From assembly GCF_040373385.1 (NCBI RefSeq), contig NZ_JBDXXH010000012.1:27392-91391 (forward strand): DNA of 64,000 nt, given 5' to 3'. The stretch comes from Nitratidesulfovibrio sp. (GTDB taxonomy: Bacteria > Desulfobacterota > Desulfovibrionia > Desulfovibrionales > Desulfovibrionaceae). The first letter of the stretch is position 1, and each line of letters starts with the position of its first letter. The notes beneath the pieces are model-generated. The model did not search any database. It was not told the DNA's origin and worked only from the letters and a program-made list of their open reading frames with translations. Both the position numbers and the translations under genes were made by a program. Positions 37,230 to 47,283 of the stretch are shown here, one piece after another.

Positions 37230-38738
37230 GTGAAGCTGCGCGAAACCTACGTCTGCACCGCCTGCGGGGCGCGCGCGCCGCAATGGCGCGGCCAGTGCCC
37301 CGCCTGCAAGGAGTGGAACACCCTTGAACTGACCGTGGCCCCGCGAGAGGGCAAGGCTGGCAGGCGCCCCGGCGCGTCCGCCGCCGGGCCGCAGGGCAGG
37401 GCGCAGCCGCTGAAGGATGTTGACGACCACGGTGCCGAGCCCTTCGGCAGCGGGCTGGATGCGCTGGACCGTGTGCTGGGCAAGGGCCTTGTGCCGGGCG
37501 CGGCCATTCTTGTGGGGGGCGAGCCGGGCATCGGCAAATCCACGCTGCTGTTGCAGGTGGCCGGGGCCGTGGCCGCCGCCGGGCGCGGCGTGCTGTACCT
37601 TTCGGGCGAGGAATCGCTGCCCCAGTTGAAGGCCCGCGCCGCCCGCCTTGGCGTGCTGCATGACGACCTGATGGCCGTGGCCACCACCCGCCTGGACGAT
37701 GTCCTGCCCCACCTTGAAGGTTCCGACGCCCCCGCGCTGCTCATCGTCGATTCCGTGCAGACCGTCAGCTCCGACAGGGCAGAGGGACTGCCCGGCAACG
37801 TCAGCCAAGTGCGCGCCGTATCCACGGAAATCGTGGAGGCCTGCAAGCGCAGCGGCACCACCGTGCTGCTGGTGGGCCACGTGACCAAGGACGGCGCGCT
37901 GGCCGGACCGCGCCTGCTGGAGCATCTGGTGGACACCGTCATTTCCATCGAGGGTGACCGGCGGCAGATGTTCCGGTTGTTGCGGGTGCTCAAGAACCGC
38001 TTCGGCCCCAATCAGGAACTGCTGGTCTTCCGCATGGTCGAGCAGGGCATGGAGGTGGTGGAAGACCCTTCCACCTTCTTCCTCGGCGCGCGCGACCCGG
38101 CGCTGTCCGGCACCGCGCTGGTCATGGCCGTGGACGGGCAGCGCCCCCTGGCCGTGGAGGTGCAGGCCCTGGTCACCCGCAGCTATCTGGCCATTCCGCG
38201 CCGCACGGGGCTGGGGTTCGACGTCAACCGCCTGCACCTGCTGCTGGCGGTGCTGGAAAAGCGTTTGCGTCTCAACTTCGGGCAGGTGGACATCTACGCC
38301 AAGATCGGCGGCGGCATGAAGTTGCAGGACCCCGGCATGGACCTGGGGCTGGTGGCTGCCGTTTTGTCGTCATTCTACGACCTGCCCCTGCCCGAACGGG
38401 CGGTGTTCTGGGGCGAGGTCGATCTCAACGGCCAGGTACGCCCGGTGGCGGCCCATTCCATCCGCCGCGACCAGGCCCGCAGGCTTGGCTACACCCCCAT
38501 CCTGCACCCCGCCGACGACGCCGCGCACGGTGTGCCCACGGTGGCGGCCTTGCAGGATGCGCTGTTCCGGCGCGCCCGGCGCCCGGCGCAATCGGGTCCG
38601 CAGGCTTCTTCGCCCGCATCGCCGCCGGATATCGCGGATGACCGGTTCCCGCGCGCCCGCGCAGGGCATGGTCCGGGGGACGGAACTGCCGCTTTCGGCG
38701 ACAGCGACGACCCGGCAGGGGGCGAAGACGGGGCCTAG
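37230..38738 (+). CDS. radA: DNA repair protein RadA
   Basis: 502 aa. Zinc finger CTACGARAPQWRGQCPAC at 9-26, Walker A GGEPGIGKST, the RadA-specific KNRFG in VLKNRFGPNQELL, and a C-terminal Lon-like domain (IGGGMKLQDPGMDLGL). RadA is a hexameric helicase-like factor that extends recombination intermediates. GTG 37230 is used with no clear ribosome site. The last about 45 residues are a low-complexity tail beyond the family length (about 455). Confidence 0.95.
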   Translation: MKLRETYVCTACGARAPQWRGQCPACKEWNTLELTVAPREGKAGRRPGASAAGPQGRAQPLKDVDDHGAEPFGSGLDALDRVLGKGLVPGAAILVGGEPGIGKSTLLLQVAGAVAAAGRGVLYLSGEESLPQLKARAARLGVLHDDLMAVATTRLDDVLPHLEGSDAPALLIVDSVQTVSSDRAEGLPGNVSQVRAVSTEIVEACKRSGTTVLLVGHVTKDGALAGPRLLEHLVDTVISIEGDRRQMFRLLRVLKNRFGPNQELLVFRMVEQGMEVVEDPSTFFLGARDPALSGTALVMAVDGQRPLAVEVQALVTRSYLAIPRRTGLGFDVNRLHLLLAVLEKRLRLNFGQVDIYAKIGGGMKLQDPGMDLGLVAAVLSSFYDLPLPERAVFWGEVDLNGQVRPVAAHSIRRDQARRLGYTPILHPADDAAHGVPTVAALQDALFRRARRPAQSGPQASSPASPPDIADDRFPRARAGHGPGDGTAAFGDSDDPAGGEDGA

Positions 38739-39147
38739 CCCCGGCAGTGGCAGGTATCGCCGTTTTCCCGTTTTCTCCCCTTCTCCTGTCCGGCCCGTGC
38801 ATTCCGGCCCGGCCTCTCCACGCTGCATTCCCCCAGCATCGCCGCCGCAGGCTGCCACGGCGTTTCCGTTATGGCGCCGTTATTGCTGCTTCCCCCCTGT
38901 GTTTCGACATTTTCGTCGATAGGTGATGCGTGGTAGTACCGCGCGTTTCACGCCACGGTGCTGTCGTTCGTCCGCTCGGTCCGGTTTCGGTTTCGTTCCG
39001 GCCTGTTGTCCTGTCGTTGAGAGCCACTGGCGGGGCGACCTTGGGCCTCCGTATGATAATCTGGCAATCCTGCTTGCTTGCGCCGGGTAACACGGTACAT
39101 TCGACTCTGCTGCCCGGCCCAACACCATCGCGCCACCGGAGATTGCC
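38739..39147. other. Intergenic region upstream of the chemoreceptor
   Basis: 409 bp. The first 150 bases are pyrimidine-rich on the plus strand. TGGCAATCCTGCTTGC at 39062-39077 resembles a sigma-54 promoter but has 11 rather than 10 bases between GG and GC. No sigma-28 flagellar promoter or gene was recognised. Confidence 0.3.
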
Positions 39148-41253
39148 ATGGAAACCCCACGCCCGCTGCTTCCCTATCGTTTCGTCGCATTCGGTACCGT
39201 GTTGAGTCTTCTTGCCGCTGGCCTTGCGCTGCCGGGCGGCCTGACATGGGCCATCATCGCCCTGTGCTGCGGCCTTGCGCTCACCGCCGGGGCCGTGGCG
39301 ATCGAGCTGCGAGCCGACGCATCCGAGCACGAACGGCTGCGGGCCGACCTGGCCGCGCAAGGTCCGGTGCGGGTGCGGGACGACCTGCGCGCGCGGGGCA
39401 TGGCCCCCCACCCGGCCCTGGAGGCTGCCGCCCGGCTGGAGGCCGATACCACCCAGTTGCACACGGCCTTCGACGTCATGACCGCCCCGGTGCTGCTGCT
39501 CGATACCTCGGGCCGCATCGCCAGGGCCAGCAAGGGCGTGGTCACCCTGGCGGGCCTGCCGATGGAACGGATGATCGGGCGTACTCCGGCAGAAGCCCTT
39601 GCGGGCGGTGGGGGCGGCAACGGTACGACCAAGGGTGCGCTGGATTTCATGCCCGTGCTTCCCACCATGTCCATGCACCGCGACGTCGAACTGGTCACCC
39701 CGTCCGGGATGTCCCTGTCTTTGCAGGTGCTTTCCGAAGCTCTGGTCGATGCTGATGGCGACTTGACCGGCGCGGTGGTGGCCCTGTTCGATCACAGCGA
39801 TTCCCGCCGCGAGTGTTCCGCCCTGGAACTGCGTCAGCAGGAACTGCTGGTTACGGGGGCCGACATCAACGGGCTGGCCCAGCGGGTGGCCTCGGCATCC
39901 GAAGAGCTTTCCGCCTCGTCCGACGAGCAGGCGCGGGGGGCGGTGCGCCAGAAGGAACAGTCAGCCTCGGTGGCCACCGCCATGGAGCAGATGCGCAATA
40001 CCGTGTTCGAGGTGGCCCGCAACGCATCGGCCACATCCGATGCCGCACAGGGCGCCCGGGATGATGCCTCGGCGGGCGCGGCGCTGGTGCAGCGTGCCGT
40101 GGAGGGCATCAATGCCGTGGCCGAGTCGGCCGAACGGCTGGCGTCGGAACTGAATCAGCTGGACGGGCAGGCTGGCGAGATCGGCCGCATCATCGGGGTC
40201 ATCAACGACATCGCCGACCAGACCAACCTTCTGGCGTTGAATGCCGCCATCGAGGCGGCCCGCGCCGGTGACGCCGGGCGCGGTTTTGCCGTGGTGGCCG
40301 ACGAGGTGCGCAAGCTGGCCGAAAAGACCATGTCCGCCACCAAGGAAGTGGAGCAGGCCGTGCACACCATCCAGCAACGTTCGCACGACGCCATGCAGTC
40401 CATGCAGGTGACCGGCGGACAGGTGACGGAAAGCACGCGCCTTTCCAATGAGGCGGGCCAGGCCATCAGCCGCATTACCGTGCGCATACAGGACATGGTG
40501 GAGCGGGTGGCCCAGATCGCCACGGCGGCAGAGCAGCAGTCCGCATCGGCAGAGGAGGTTAGCGGCGCGGTGGAGGCCATCGCCACCGTGGCTGGTGAAT
40601 CGGAAACGGGGGCGGTGCAGGCTTCGGCGGCAACGCGGGACCTGGCCGGACTTTCGCAGGAACTGCTGACCCTGGCCGTGCGCTTCAGCGAGGCCAAGGT
40701 GGATGCCACCAAGCTGTGGAAGTCGCAGGGGCAGATGCGCGGGGTGCTGCCCAAGCTGATGCAGGAATTCGCCGTGGGCAACTACGGACGCGATGTGGTG
40801 ACCAAGATGCTGGAGGCCATGGGCAATCCGGTGTTTCTGGCCACCGCCAACTATCCGGACCAGGTGCTGAAGCAGATGGCCCATGAGCTTTCGCGCATCT
40901 CGGGCGATTCGACCAAGGAAGTGTTCCGCAAGCTGGGGCGTTACACCATGGACGGTTTCTACCGGATGTACCGCCGCTACTTCAAGACCAACGATTTGAA
41001 GGAACTGTACCTGGGCATGGATGCACTGCACAAGCAGCTCACCAAGGACTACCCCGGCATCAATCCACCAGCGTTCACGTATGAGGATAGGGGTAACACT
41101 CTCGTGATGACCTATCGCTCTTCCCGTGCGCTGTTCGAATACTTCGAGGGGATCATTCTTGGTGCTGCCGATTTCATGAAGCGCAAGGTGGACGTCAAGC
41201 TGACGCCCCAGGGTGAGCATGTGGCACGGGCGGAAATCCGCTTTCTGGACTGA
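39148..41253 (+). CDS. Methyl-accepting chemotaxis protein with C-terminal H-NOX haem domain
   Basis: 701 aa. Two N-terminal hydrophobic helices (about 10-60) with almost no periplasmic loop, a PAS-like region (about 100-215), and a receptor signalling domain with the conserved tip [22 protein letters not shown]-terminal domain from about 518 aligns by eye with H-NOX proteins: proximal-haem-ligand candidate His628 in [14 protein letters not shown] and the haem-propionate motif YRSSR at 656-660. It predicts sensing of NO or O2 inside the cell and signalling to the CheA encoded downstream. It opens the chemotaxis cluster. Confidence 0.88.
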   Translation: METPRPLLPYRFVAFGTVLSLLAAGLALPGGLTWAIIALCCGLALTAGAVAIELRADASEHERLRADLAAQGPVRVRDDLRARGMAPHPALEAAARLEADTTQLHTAFDVMTAPVLLLDTSGRIARASKGVVTLAGLPMERMIGRTPAEALAGGGGGNGTTKGALDFMPVLPTMSMHRDVELVTPSGMSLSLQVLSEALVDADGDLTGAVVALFDHSDSRRECSALELRQQELLVTGADINGLAQRVASASEELSASSDEQARGAVRQKEQSASVATAMEQMRNTVFEVARNASATSDAAQGARDDASAGAALVQRAVEGINAVAESAERLASELNQLDGQAGEIGRIIGVINDIADQTNLLALNAAIEAARAGDAGRGFAVVADEVRKLAEKTMSATKEVEQAVHTIQQRSHDAMQSMQVTGGQVTESTRLSNEAGQAISRITVRIQDMVERVAQIATAAEQQSASAEEVSGAVEAIATVAGESETGAVQASAATRDLAGLSQELLTLAVRFSEAKVDATKLWKSQGQMRGVLPKLMQEFAVGNYGRDVVTKMLEAMGNPVFLATANYPDQVLKQMAHELSRISGDSTKEVFRKLGRYTMDGFYRMYRRYFKTNDLKELYLGMDALHKQLTKDYPGINPPAFTYEDRGNTLVMTYRSSRALFEYFEGIILGAADFMKRKVDVKLTPQGEHVARAEIRFLD

Positions 41254-41568
41254 CCGTGCAATGTCCATTTGCGGAAACGGGGCGTTTCCTTGCGGGGGCG
41301 CCCCTATTTTATACTTTAAACACGATGGGTGGTGCGGTATCGTAAGTTTGCCGATGCTCTTGCCGGTGTGCGCGGACAGGGCGTCTGGCACCCGGCGCGG
41401 GGCACGGCGGAATTCGACCGTCTGGGGGCGGCGGGGTGGCCGAGCCGGACACGGCGGCGCACGGACAGGCCGTATGGCTGGGCATGACCAGGCACTGTGG
41501 CGCGGCAAGCATGATGCCGCCGCAGCGTAGCATGGCGGTGATGCAGAACCACTGGAGACGGGACGCAG
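41254..41568. other. Intergenic region inside the che cluster, with a short terminator-like hairpin
   Basis: 315 bp between receptor and the coiled-coil gene. GGGGCG (41279-41284) and CGCCCC (41299-41304) can pair and are followed by TATTTTAT (41305-41312), a plausible weak terminator for the receptor gene. The AT-rich patch TATTTTATACTTTAAAC could also be part of a promoter for the downstream genes. No gene seen. Confidence 0.4.
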
Positions 41569-43380
41569 ATGCAGGAATACACGGCGCTGGCGCGCGAAAT
41601 GCGGGAGCGGCTTGGGCGTGTCGGCAGCGGGCTTGCCCTGCTGGTGCAGCGGCGCGAAGAGGACTTTCTCGCCCTTGGCACAGAATTGCAGGACGTGGCC
41701 ATGCGGGTGCAGGACATCGCCGCGGACAGCCAGAAGCTGAACCACATCGCCTCTGGCGACACAGTGCGCCACATTCTGGAAGAGCTGGTGGCGGAACTGG
41801 ATGCCATGCAGACCCTCTGCCATGTGGACGATGATGCAGCGGACCTCGCCATGCTGGCTCGCGCCCGCGAGTTGGTAAACGAACTTTCCAAATCCATTCG
41901 CGACTATGCCCGCGTGGTGCGCACGCTGCAAATGCTGGGCATTTCCACGCGCATTGAAAGTGCACGCCTTGGCTCCGACGGGCGCGGCTTCAGCACCCTT
42001 GCCGACGATGTGGAAAAGCTGGGCTACAAGATCGTCGAATATTCCGACCGCATCATGCAACAGGCGAAGACGCTGGACGCCCTGGCCGAAAAGGCGGAGG
42101 CCAGCACCCGCGAGATGCACGAGATGCAGCGTGAATGCACCTATTCCGTGTTCGGCTCCATCCGTGACAACATGGACACCCTGCACAATGTGTCCGAAGA
42201 CAGCCGCAAGGCTTCGGAAGACGTGCGCGGCCACACGGCGGACATCTCCGCGTCAATGGGCCGCATCATCGGTTCGCTGCAATTTCACGACATCGTCCGC
42301 CAGCAGGTGGAACACGTGGAGGAAGCCCTGGCCGACGCTCGCGCCGGGCTGGATGTTTCCCCCGGCGGCTCACCCGCCAATTCCCCTGAGGACTCCGTTG
42401 CCGATGAAGCCCTGGCCGTGGAACTGGCCGTGGCAGCAGACATCTGCGCCCTGCAACAGGCCCAGTTGGAAAACGCCAAGGGCAGTTTTTCCGATGCCGT
42501 TTCCATCTTGCGGCGTGAACTGACGGCCATTGCCGCCAGCGTGCGTGGCGTTGGGCAGCGCACCGGCGGTTTTTCGGACGAATCGTGCCTGGGCGAAGGC
42601 TGCGGCGGCACTGCCGTGCTCGACCACATGGAGCTCAGTGTGACGGAGATAGCCACGCGCATGCTCTCGCTGGCCGAGCAGGGCGAGCGCATGGGCCACG
42701 TCATGGTCGAGGTTGCCGAAATGGTTGCGCAGATGAGCGTTTTCCTTGAAGACATAGAAGACGTTGGTGACGAGATAGAGCTCATTGCGCTCAATGCCAG
42801 CATCCGAGCCGCCCATACCGGCGAAAAGGGCAAGGCCCTGGGGGTGCTGGCCTCGTCCATCCAGCGGCTGTCGCAGGACGCGGGTGAAAGTACCACGGCC
42901 CTGTCCACCCTCCTGCGCGAGGTGGACGGCGTGGCCGGGCAGCTCAAGACCTACGCCACCGCCTATCTCGATTCCTCGCGGGTGTCCGAGATTTCCGGCG
43001 AGCTGGAAGGGCTTACCCACGGCCTGCGCGAGGTGAACGGCGAGGCCGCCCGCCTGTTCGCCAGGGTGGGCCAGGCCTGCGCGGATCTGGCCGCCCGGGT
43101 GGACCACGCGGTAAAGGGGCTGGACTTCGACGCGCAGGTGGTGGCCGGGCTTTCCGGTGCCGCCGGCGACGTGGGCGAGATGGCGGACTCGCTGCGGGAA
43201 CGGTTGCCCGCTTCCGCGCGGGCGGCGGCCTCGCATCGGCTTGCCGCCATGCGTGACCGTTATACCATGGAGCAGGAGCGGGTGCTGCATGGCCGCGTGC
43301 TGGGCGGTACCCGTGCGGCCGATGCCACACCCGCAAACGGGAGCGGGGACGGCTACGGCGACAACGTGGAACTTTTCTGA
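41569..43380 (+). CDS. Soluble receptor-like coiled-coil chemotaxis protein
   Basis: 603 aa, mostly long helices, no membrane segment and no sensor domain recognised. Two receptor-tip-like hairpins are seen: LGISTRIESARLGSDGRGF with DDVEKLG (about 122-155) and LIALNASIRAAHTGEKGKAL with SSIQRLS (about 404-440). Both resemble the [16 protein letters not shown] tip of chemoreceptors. The chain ends in the short acidic-aromatic tail GDNVELF. Its position between receptor and cheY suggests it docks CheA or CheY, but its precise role is unknown. GGAGAC precedes the ATG. Confidence 0.75.
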   Translation: MQEYTALAREMRERLGRVGSGLALLVQRREEDFLALGTELQDVAMRVQDIAADSQKLNHIASGDTVRHILEELVAELDAMQTLCHVDDDAADLAMLARARELVNELSKSIRDYARVVRTLQMLGISTRIESARLGSDGRGFSTLADDVEKLGYKIVEYSDRIMQQAKTLDALAEKAEASTREMHEMQRECTYSVFGSIRDNMDTLHNVSEDSRKASEDVRGHTADISASMGRIIGSLQFHDIVRQQVEHVEEALADARAGLDVSPGGSPANSPEDSVADEALAVELAVAADICALQQAQLENAKGSFSDAVSILRRELTAIAASVRGVGQRTGGFSDESCLGEGCGGTAVLDHMELSVTEIATRMLSLAEQGERMGHVMVEVAEMVAQMSVFLEDIEDVGDEIELIALNASIRAAHTGEKGKALGVLASSIQRLSQDAGESTTALSTLLREVDGVAGQLKTYATAYLDSSRVSEISGELEGLTHGLREVNGEAARLFARVGQACADLAARVDHAVKGLDFDAQVVAGLSGAAGDVGEMADSLRERLPASARAAASHRLAAMRDRYTMEQERVLHGRVLGGTRAADATPANGSGDGYGDNVELF

Positions 43381-43530
43381 ATATGCGGCGTCGCGGCACC
43401 CTCCGCGATGCCCGCCGGGCAGCCCGACATGCCTGACCGGCCTTGCAGGCCGGAACCGGCCAGGGGACGCCGCCGTCTGGGCGTCCGGCGCTGAACCGCC
43501 AACTCCGAACATTCGAGCACGAGGGATTTC

Positions 43531-43893
43531 ATGAGCAAGCTCATCATGACGGTGGACGATTCGGCGAGCATCCGGCAGATGGTCGGCTTCACCCTGCGCA
43601 ACGCCGGGTACGAAGTCATCGAGGCCAAGGACGGCAAGGATGCGGTAAGCAAGCTCTCCGGCCCCATCAAGATGGTGATCACCGACCTGAACATGCCCAA
43701 CATGGACGGCATAGAACTGATCAGGCAGATTCGCGCGACCCCTGCGTACAAGTTCATTCCCGTCGTCATGCTGACCACCGAATCGCAGGCCACGCGCAAG
43801 CAGGAAGGCAAGGCCGCCGGGGCCACGGGGTGGATCGTCAAGCCGTTTCAGCCGGAGCAGTTGCTGGCCGTTGTCAAGAAGGTGCTCGGCTAG
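43531..43893 (+). CDS. cheY: Chemotaxis response regulator CheY
   Basis: 120 aa single receiver domain. Acidic pocket DD at 9-10, phospho-acceptor Asp52 in VITDLNMPNMDG, Thr in MLTTES and Lys in WIVKPF. It carries the signal from CheA to the flagellar motor. It lies in a che cluster directly before cheA, though 325 bp separate them. Confidence 0.95.
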   Translation: MSKLIMTVDDSASIRQMVGFTLRNAGYEVIEAKDGKDAVSKLSGPIKMVITDLNMPNMDGIELIRQIRATPAYKFIPVVMLTTESQATRKQEGKAAGATGWIVKPFQPEQLLAVVKKVLG

Positions 43894-44218
43894 ACCCGGC
43901 CTGGCCAGATCATGCCCGGTTCACGCGGGCACACGTTCACCGGATTACCGGGTCGGATACGGGATCGGCAGCGGGGGGTACCCGTGGCCCGAACCTGCCC
44001 AGCCCCACGGGCCCGACAATCCGTCCGGGCCTGACAACCAGTTCAGACAGGCCATGCCGCCCGTTCATCCTGACCATCCCGTTCACCCCGATCATCCCGA
44101 TCGCCAGGGCAGGCCGGACTCTCGGAGCCGGTGAACCCCTGGGATTCGGCGGAAACGGCGAAATCGGCGGATTCAGCAGGCCCGGCATGGCCGGTCGGGC
44201 CGGACAAGGAAGTGCCGC
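43894..44218. other. Intergenic region between cheY and cheA
   Basis: 325 bp. Contains short imperfect direct repeats of CATCCCG/ATCCCGATC around 44065-44105 and GGCC-rich sequence. No terminator with a T-run and no gene was recognised. Confidence 0.3.
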
Positions 44219-46399
44219 ATGCAATCGCAGGAAGACGCAAACAGGGCAGCCTTCATCGAAGAGGCGCAGGACCTGCTGGCGGAGCTGGAAACGGCCCTGC
44301 TGGAACTGGAGGCGCAGCCCGATGACCGCGACCTGGTGGCGCGTGTGTTCCGGGCCATGCATACCATCAAGGGTTCCGGGGCCATGTTCGGCTTTGACGA
44401 CATCGCCCATTTCACCCACGACGTGGAAACGGTGTTCGACAGGGTACGCAACGGTGAAGTGCCCGTCACCCGCCAGTTGCTGGACCTGACCCTGGCCTCG
44501 CGCGACCATATCGCCCAACTGCTGCACTGCGCGGTCAGCGGCGATGCCCCGGATCTGTCGCACGCCGCCGCCATCACCGCGTCGCTGCGGGCACTGGTGC
44601 CCGCAACCGCCACTTCGGCCGATGCCCCGGCGCACGCCGCCGACGGGGAATGCCCGGCCGAGCCCGAACAGCCGTGTCCCCCCTGCGCCCGCACCTGGCG
44701 GGTGCGCTTTCGCCCCGCGCCGTCCATTCTCTTCAGCGGTGCGAACCCCCTGTCCCTGCTGGACGAGTTGCGCGACCTTGGCGGAGCACAGGTGTTCCCG
44801 CACTTCAGCGATGTGCCCGGCCTCGACGAGTTGCAGCCCGAGCTGTGCCACATGTGGTGGGACGTGCTGCTTTCCAGCGAATCGGACGAGGCCGCCATCC
44901 GCGACGTGTTCCTGTTCGTCGAGGACGACGCGGACATCGACATCCGCATGGTGGACGACGCGCGCATCGTGGACGACGCAGCCTACAAGCGGCTGGGCGA
45001 AATCCTGCTCGAGCGCGGCGACGTCAGTGCCGACGATCTGCATCGCGTGCTGGACGAGCAGCGCCCTCTGGGCAAGCTGCTGACCGACGCGGGCGTGGTG
45101 CCCCCGGAACGGGTAGAGGCCGCGCTGGCCGAGCAGCAGGCCATGCGGGCCATGCGCCAGTCGCGCGACAAGGAATCGGCCGCGCGCGACGATTCCGGGG
45201 CCAGCATTCGGGTTGCGGCGTCCAAGCTGGACTTTCTGGTGGACCTGGTGGGCGAACTGGTCATCGTGCAGGCCCAGCTTTCGCAAGCGGCGCATCTGCG
45301 CAGCGACCCCGCCCTGCTGGGACTGGTGGAGGAACTGGAACGACTGAGCGACGAACTGCGCGACACCACCCTTGGCATCCGCATGCTGCCCATCGGCACC
45401 ACCTTCAGCAAGTTCCGGCGACTGGTGCGCGACCTTTCGGGGGAACTGGGCAAGGACGTGGAACTGGTGACCCTGGGCGGCGAGACGGAACTGGACAAGA
45501 CCGTCATCGAGCGTCTGGGCGACCCGCTGGTGCACTGCCTGCGCAACAGCCTTGACCACGGGGTGGAGCCGCCCGATGTGCGTGCCGCCGCAGGCAAGCC
45601 GCGCACCGGCACGGTAACCCTTTCGGCGGCCCATGCCGGGGGCGAGGTGCTGATCACCATCGCCGACGACGGCGCGGGCATCGACCCGGTGCGGGTGCTG
45701 GAAATCGCCCGCAAGCGCGGCGTCATCGCCCCTGACGTGGAACTGCCCGCGCGCGAGGCCATCGAACTCATCTTCGCGGCCGGTTTTTCCACGGCGGAGA
45801 AGGTTACCAGCGTTTCCGGCCGGGGCGTGGGCATGGACGTGGTGAAACGCTCCATCGAGGCACTGCGCGGTCGCATAGAACTGGACAGCACGGTGGGGAA
45901 GGGCACCACCCTGACCATCCGCCTGCCGCTGACCCTGGCCATCATCGACGGACTGCAAGTGCTGGTGGGCGGCGAATCGTACGTCATCCCGCTGAACCAC
46001 GTGGAGGAATGCGTGGAACACGCCACGCCCAGCGCTCACGGTTCCGCAGAGGGCAGGCAGCGCATCATCAACCTGCGCGGCGAGATCGTGCCGTACATCC
46101 GCCTGCGCGAGCTGTTTGCCTCATCCGGCCCCGCGCCCGCCATCGAACAGGTGGTGGTGGTCGATGCGCAGGGCAGCCGTTTCGGCCTGGTGGTGGACTG
46201 CGTGGTGGGCGAGCACCAGACGGTCATCAAGAGCCTGGGCCGCATCTACAAGGACGTGCTGGGCATTTCCGGCGCCACCATCAAGGGTGACGGCAGCATG
46301 GCCCTGATCCTGGACGTGCCGGGTCTGGTGCAGCTTGCGGCGGACCAGCCTCCGCGCGGGCAGCGCATGTCGGTGGCCGCGCACGGGGGAGGTGCATGA
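44219..46399 (+). CDS. cheA: Chemotaxis histidine kinase CheA with a MshEN-like insert
   Basis: 726 aa. Hpt domain with phospho-acceptor His48 (HTIKGSG), a P2-like region (about 155-255), dimerisation helices, the ATPase (N box LVHCLRNSLDHGVEP, G1 IADDGAGID, G2 SGRGVGMDV) and a C-terminal CheW-like domain (about 585-720). Between P2 and the dimerisation helices, from residue 258, is RLGEILLERGDVSADDL then LGKLLTDAGVVPPERV, each ending in xLxxQ. That is the repeat pattern of type-II-secretion/MshEN N-domains, some of which bind c-di-GMP. No separate cheW is nearby. Stop overlaps cheR by ATGA. Confidence 0.95.
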   Translation: MQSQEDANRAAFIEEAQDLLAELETALLELEAQPDDRDLVARVFRAMHTIKGSGAMFGFDDIAHFTHDVETVFDRVRNGEVPVTRQLLDLTLASRDHIAQLLHCAVSGDAPDLSHAAAITASLRALVPATATSADAPAHAADGECPAEPEQPCPPCARTWRVRFRPAPSILFSGANPLSLLDELRDLGGAQVFPHFSDVPGLDELQPELCHMWWDVLLSSESDEAAIRDVFLFVEDDADIDIRMVDDARIVDDAAYKRLGEILLERGDVSADDLHRVLDEQRPLGKLLTDAGVVPPERVEAALAEQQAMRAMRQSRDKESAARDDSGASIRVAASKLDFLVDLVGELVIVQAQLSQAAHLRSDPALLGLVEELERLSDELRDTTLGIRMLPIGTTFSKFRRLVRDLSGELGKDVELVTLGGETELDKTVIERLGDPLVHCLRNSLDHGVEPPDVRAAAGKPRTGTVTLSAAHAGGEVLITIADDGAGIDPVRVLEIARKRGVIAPDVELPAREAIELIFAAGFSTAEKVTSVSGRGVGMDVVKRSIEALRGRIELDSTVGKGTTLTIRLPLTLAIIDGLQVLVGGESYVIPLNHVEECVEHATPSAHGSAEGRQRIINLRGEIVPYIRLRELFASSGPAPAIEQVVVVDAQGSRFGLVVDCVVGEHQTVIKSLGRIYKDVLGISGATIKGDGSMALILDVPGLVQLAADQPPRGQRMSVAAHGGGA

Positions 46400-47283
46400 G
46401 TTCCAACCACAGTGACGGCCCGGCCCTGCCAGCTGGCTGTGCCCGCCCGGGCCCCATGTCGCAGAAGCTGTTCGACCGCATGAGCCGCTTCGTCTACGAG
46501 CAGGTGGGCATCAAGCTGCCCGGCTCCAAGCGGGTGATGCTGGAGGCGCGCCTGCAAAAACGGCTGCGCGTGCTGGGCATGGCCAGCTACGACCAGTACG
46601 TGGACTATCTGTTCACGGAAAAGGGCTTTGACGAGGAATTGCGCAACTTCATCGACGTGGTGACCACCAACACCACGGAATTCTTCCGCGAACCGCGTCA
46701 TTTCGACTATCTGACCTCCACGTTGCTGCCCGGCTGGACGACCGAGGCGGCGCGCCTGCGTTCCCAGCGCACCCTGCGGGTATGGAGCGCGGGCTGTTCC
46801 ATCGGCATGGAACCCTACACCCTGGCCATGGTGCTGCGTGACTACCAGGAACGCACCCCCGGTTTCAACTTTTCCATTCTGGCCACGGACATTTCGTCGC
46901 GGGCGCTGCAACAGGCCGTGCGCGCCGTGTACGAAGAGGAGCGGGTGCACAACGTGCCGGACCCGTTCCGCAAGCGCTACCTGCTGCGCAGCCGCGACCG
47001 TTCGCGCCGCCTGGTGCGCATCGGGCCGGAGCTGCGTTCCGCCGTGCGCTTCGAGCGGCTGAACTTCATGGACCCCTTCGGCTTTACGGAACCCATGGAC
47101 ATCATTTTCTGCCGCAACGTGATCATCTACTTCGACAAGCCCACGCAGGAAGGGCTGTTCGGTCGGTTCTGCCAATGCCTGCGCCCCGGTGGGCACCTGT
47201 TCATCGGCCACTCCGAAAGCCTTACCGGCATGGCGCTGCCCCTTGAACAGGTGGCGCCCACCGTCTACCGGAGGACGCGATGA
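46396..47283 (+). CDS. cheR: Chemotaxis protein methyltransferase CheR
   Basis: 295 aa. Methylates receptor glutamates with AdoMet. N-terminal helical domain ([17 protein letters not shown]), then [29 protein letters not shown] and [12 protein letters not shown]. The usual GEEPY is GMEPY here, with one glutamate replaced by Met. ATG 46396 overlaps the cheA stop; an internal Met at residue 21 starts closer to the conserved part, so the first 20 residues are uncertain. Overlaps cheB by ATGA. Confidence 0.95.
   Translation: MSSNHSDGPALPAGCARPGPMSQKLFDRMSRFVYEQVGIKLPGSKRVMLEARLQKRLRVLGMASYDQYVDYLFTEKGFDEELRNFIDVVTTNTTEFFREPRHFDYLTSTLLPGWTTEAARLRSQRTLRVWSAGCSIGMEPYTLAMVLRDYQERTPGFNFSILATDISSRALQQAVRAVYEEERVHNVPDPFRKRYLLRSRDRSRRLVRIGPELRSAVRFERLNFMDPFGFTEPMDIIFCRNVIIYFDKPTQEGLFGRFCQCLRPGGHLFIGHSESLTGMALPLEQVAPTVYRRTR

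Noticed and set aside
35154-38237. A 1027-codon minus-strand frame antisense to hpt, the DUF3426 gene and radA
   Set aside because: Same shadow effect. The plus-strand proteins carry clear motifs throughout.
39062-39077. Sigma-54 promoter TGGCAATCCTGCTTGC upstream of the chemoreceptor
   Set aside because: GG and GC are 11 bases apart rather than 10, and no activator gene is nearby.
39961-42234. A 757-codon minus-strand frame opposite the chemoreceptor
   Set aside because: Shadow of the receptor and coiled-coil genes, no recognisable domain.
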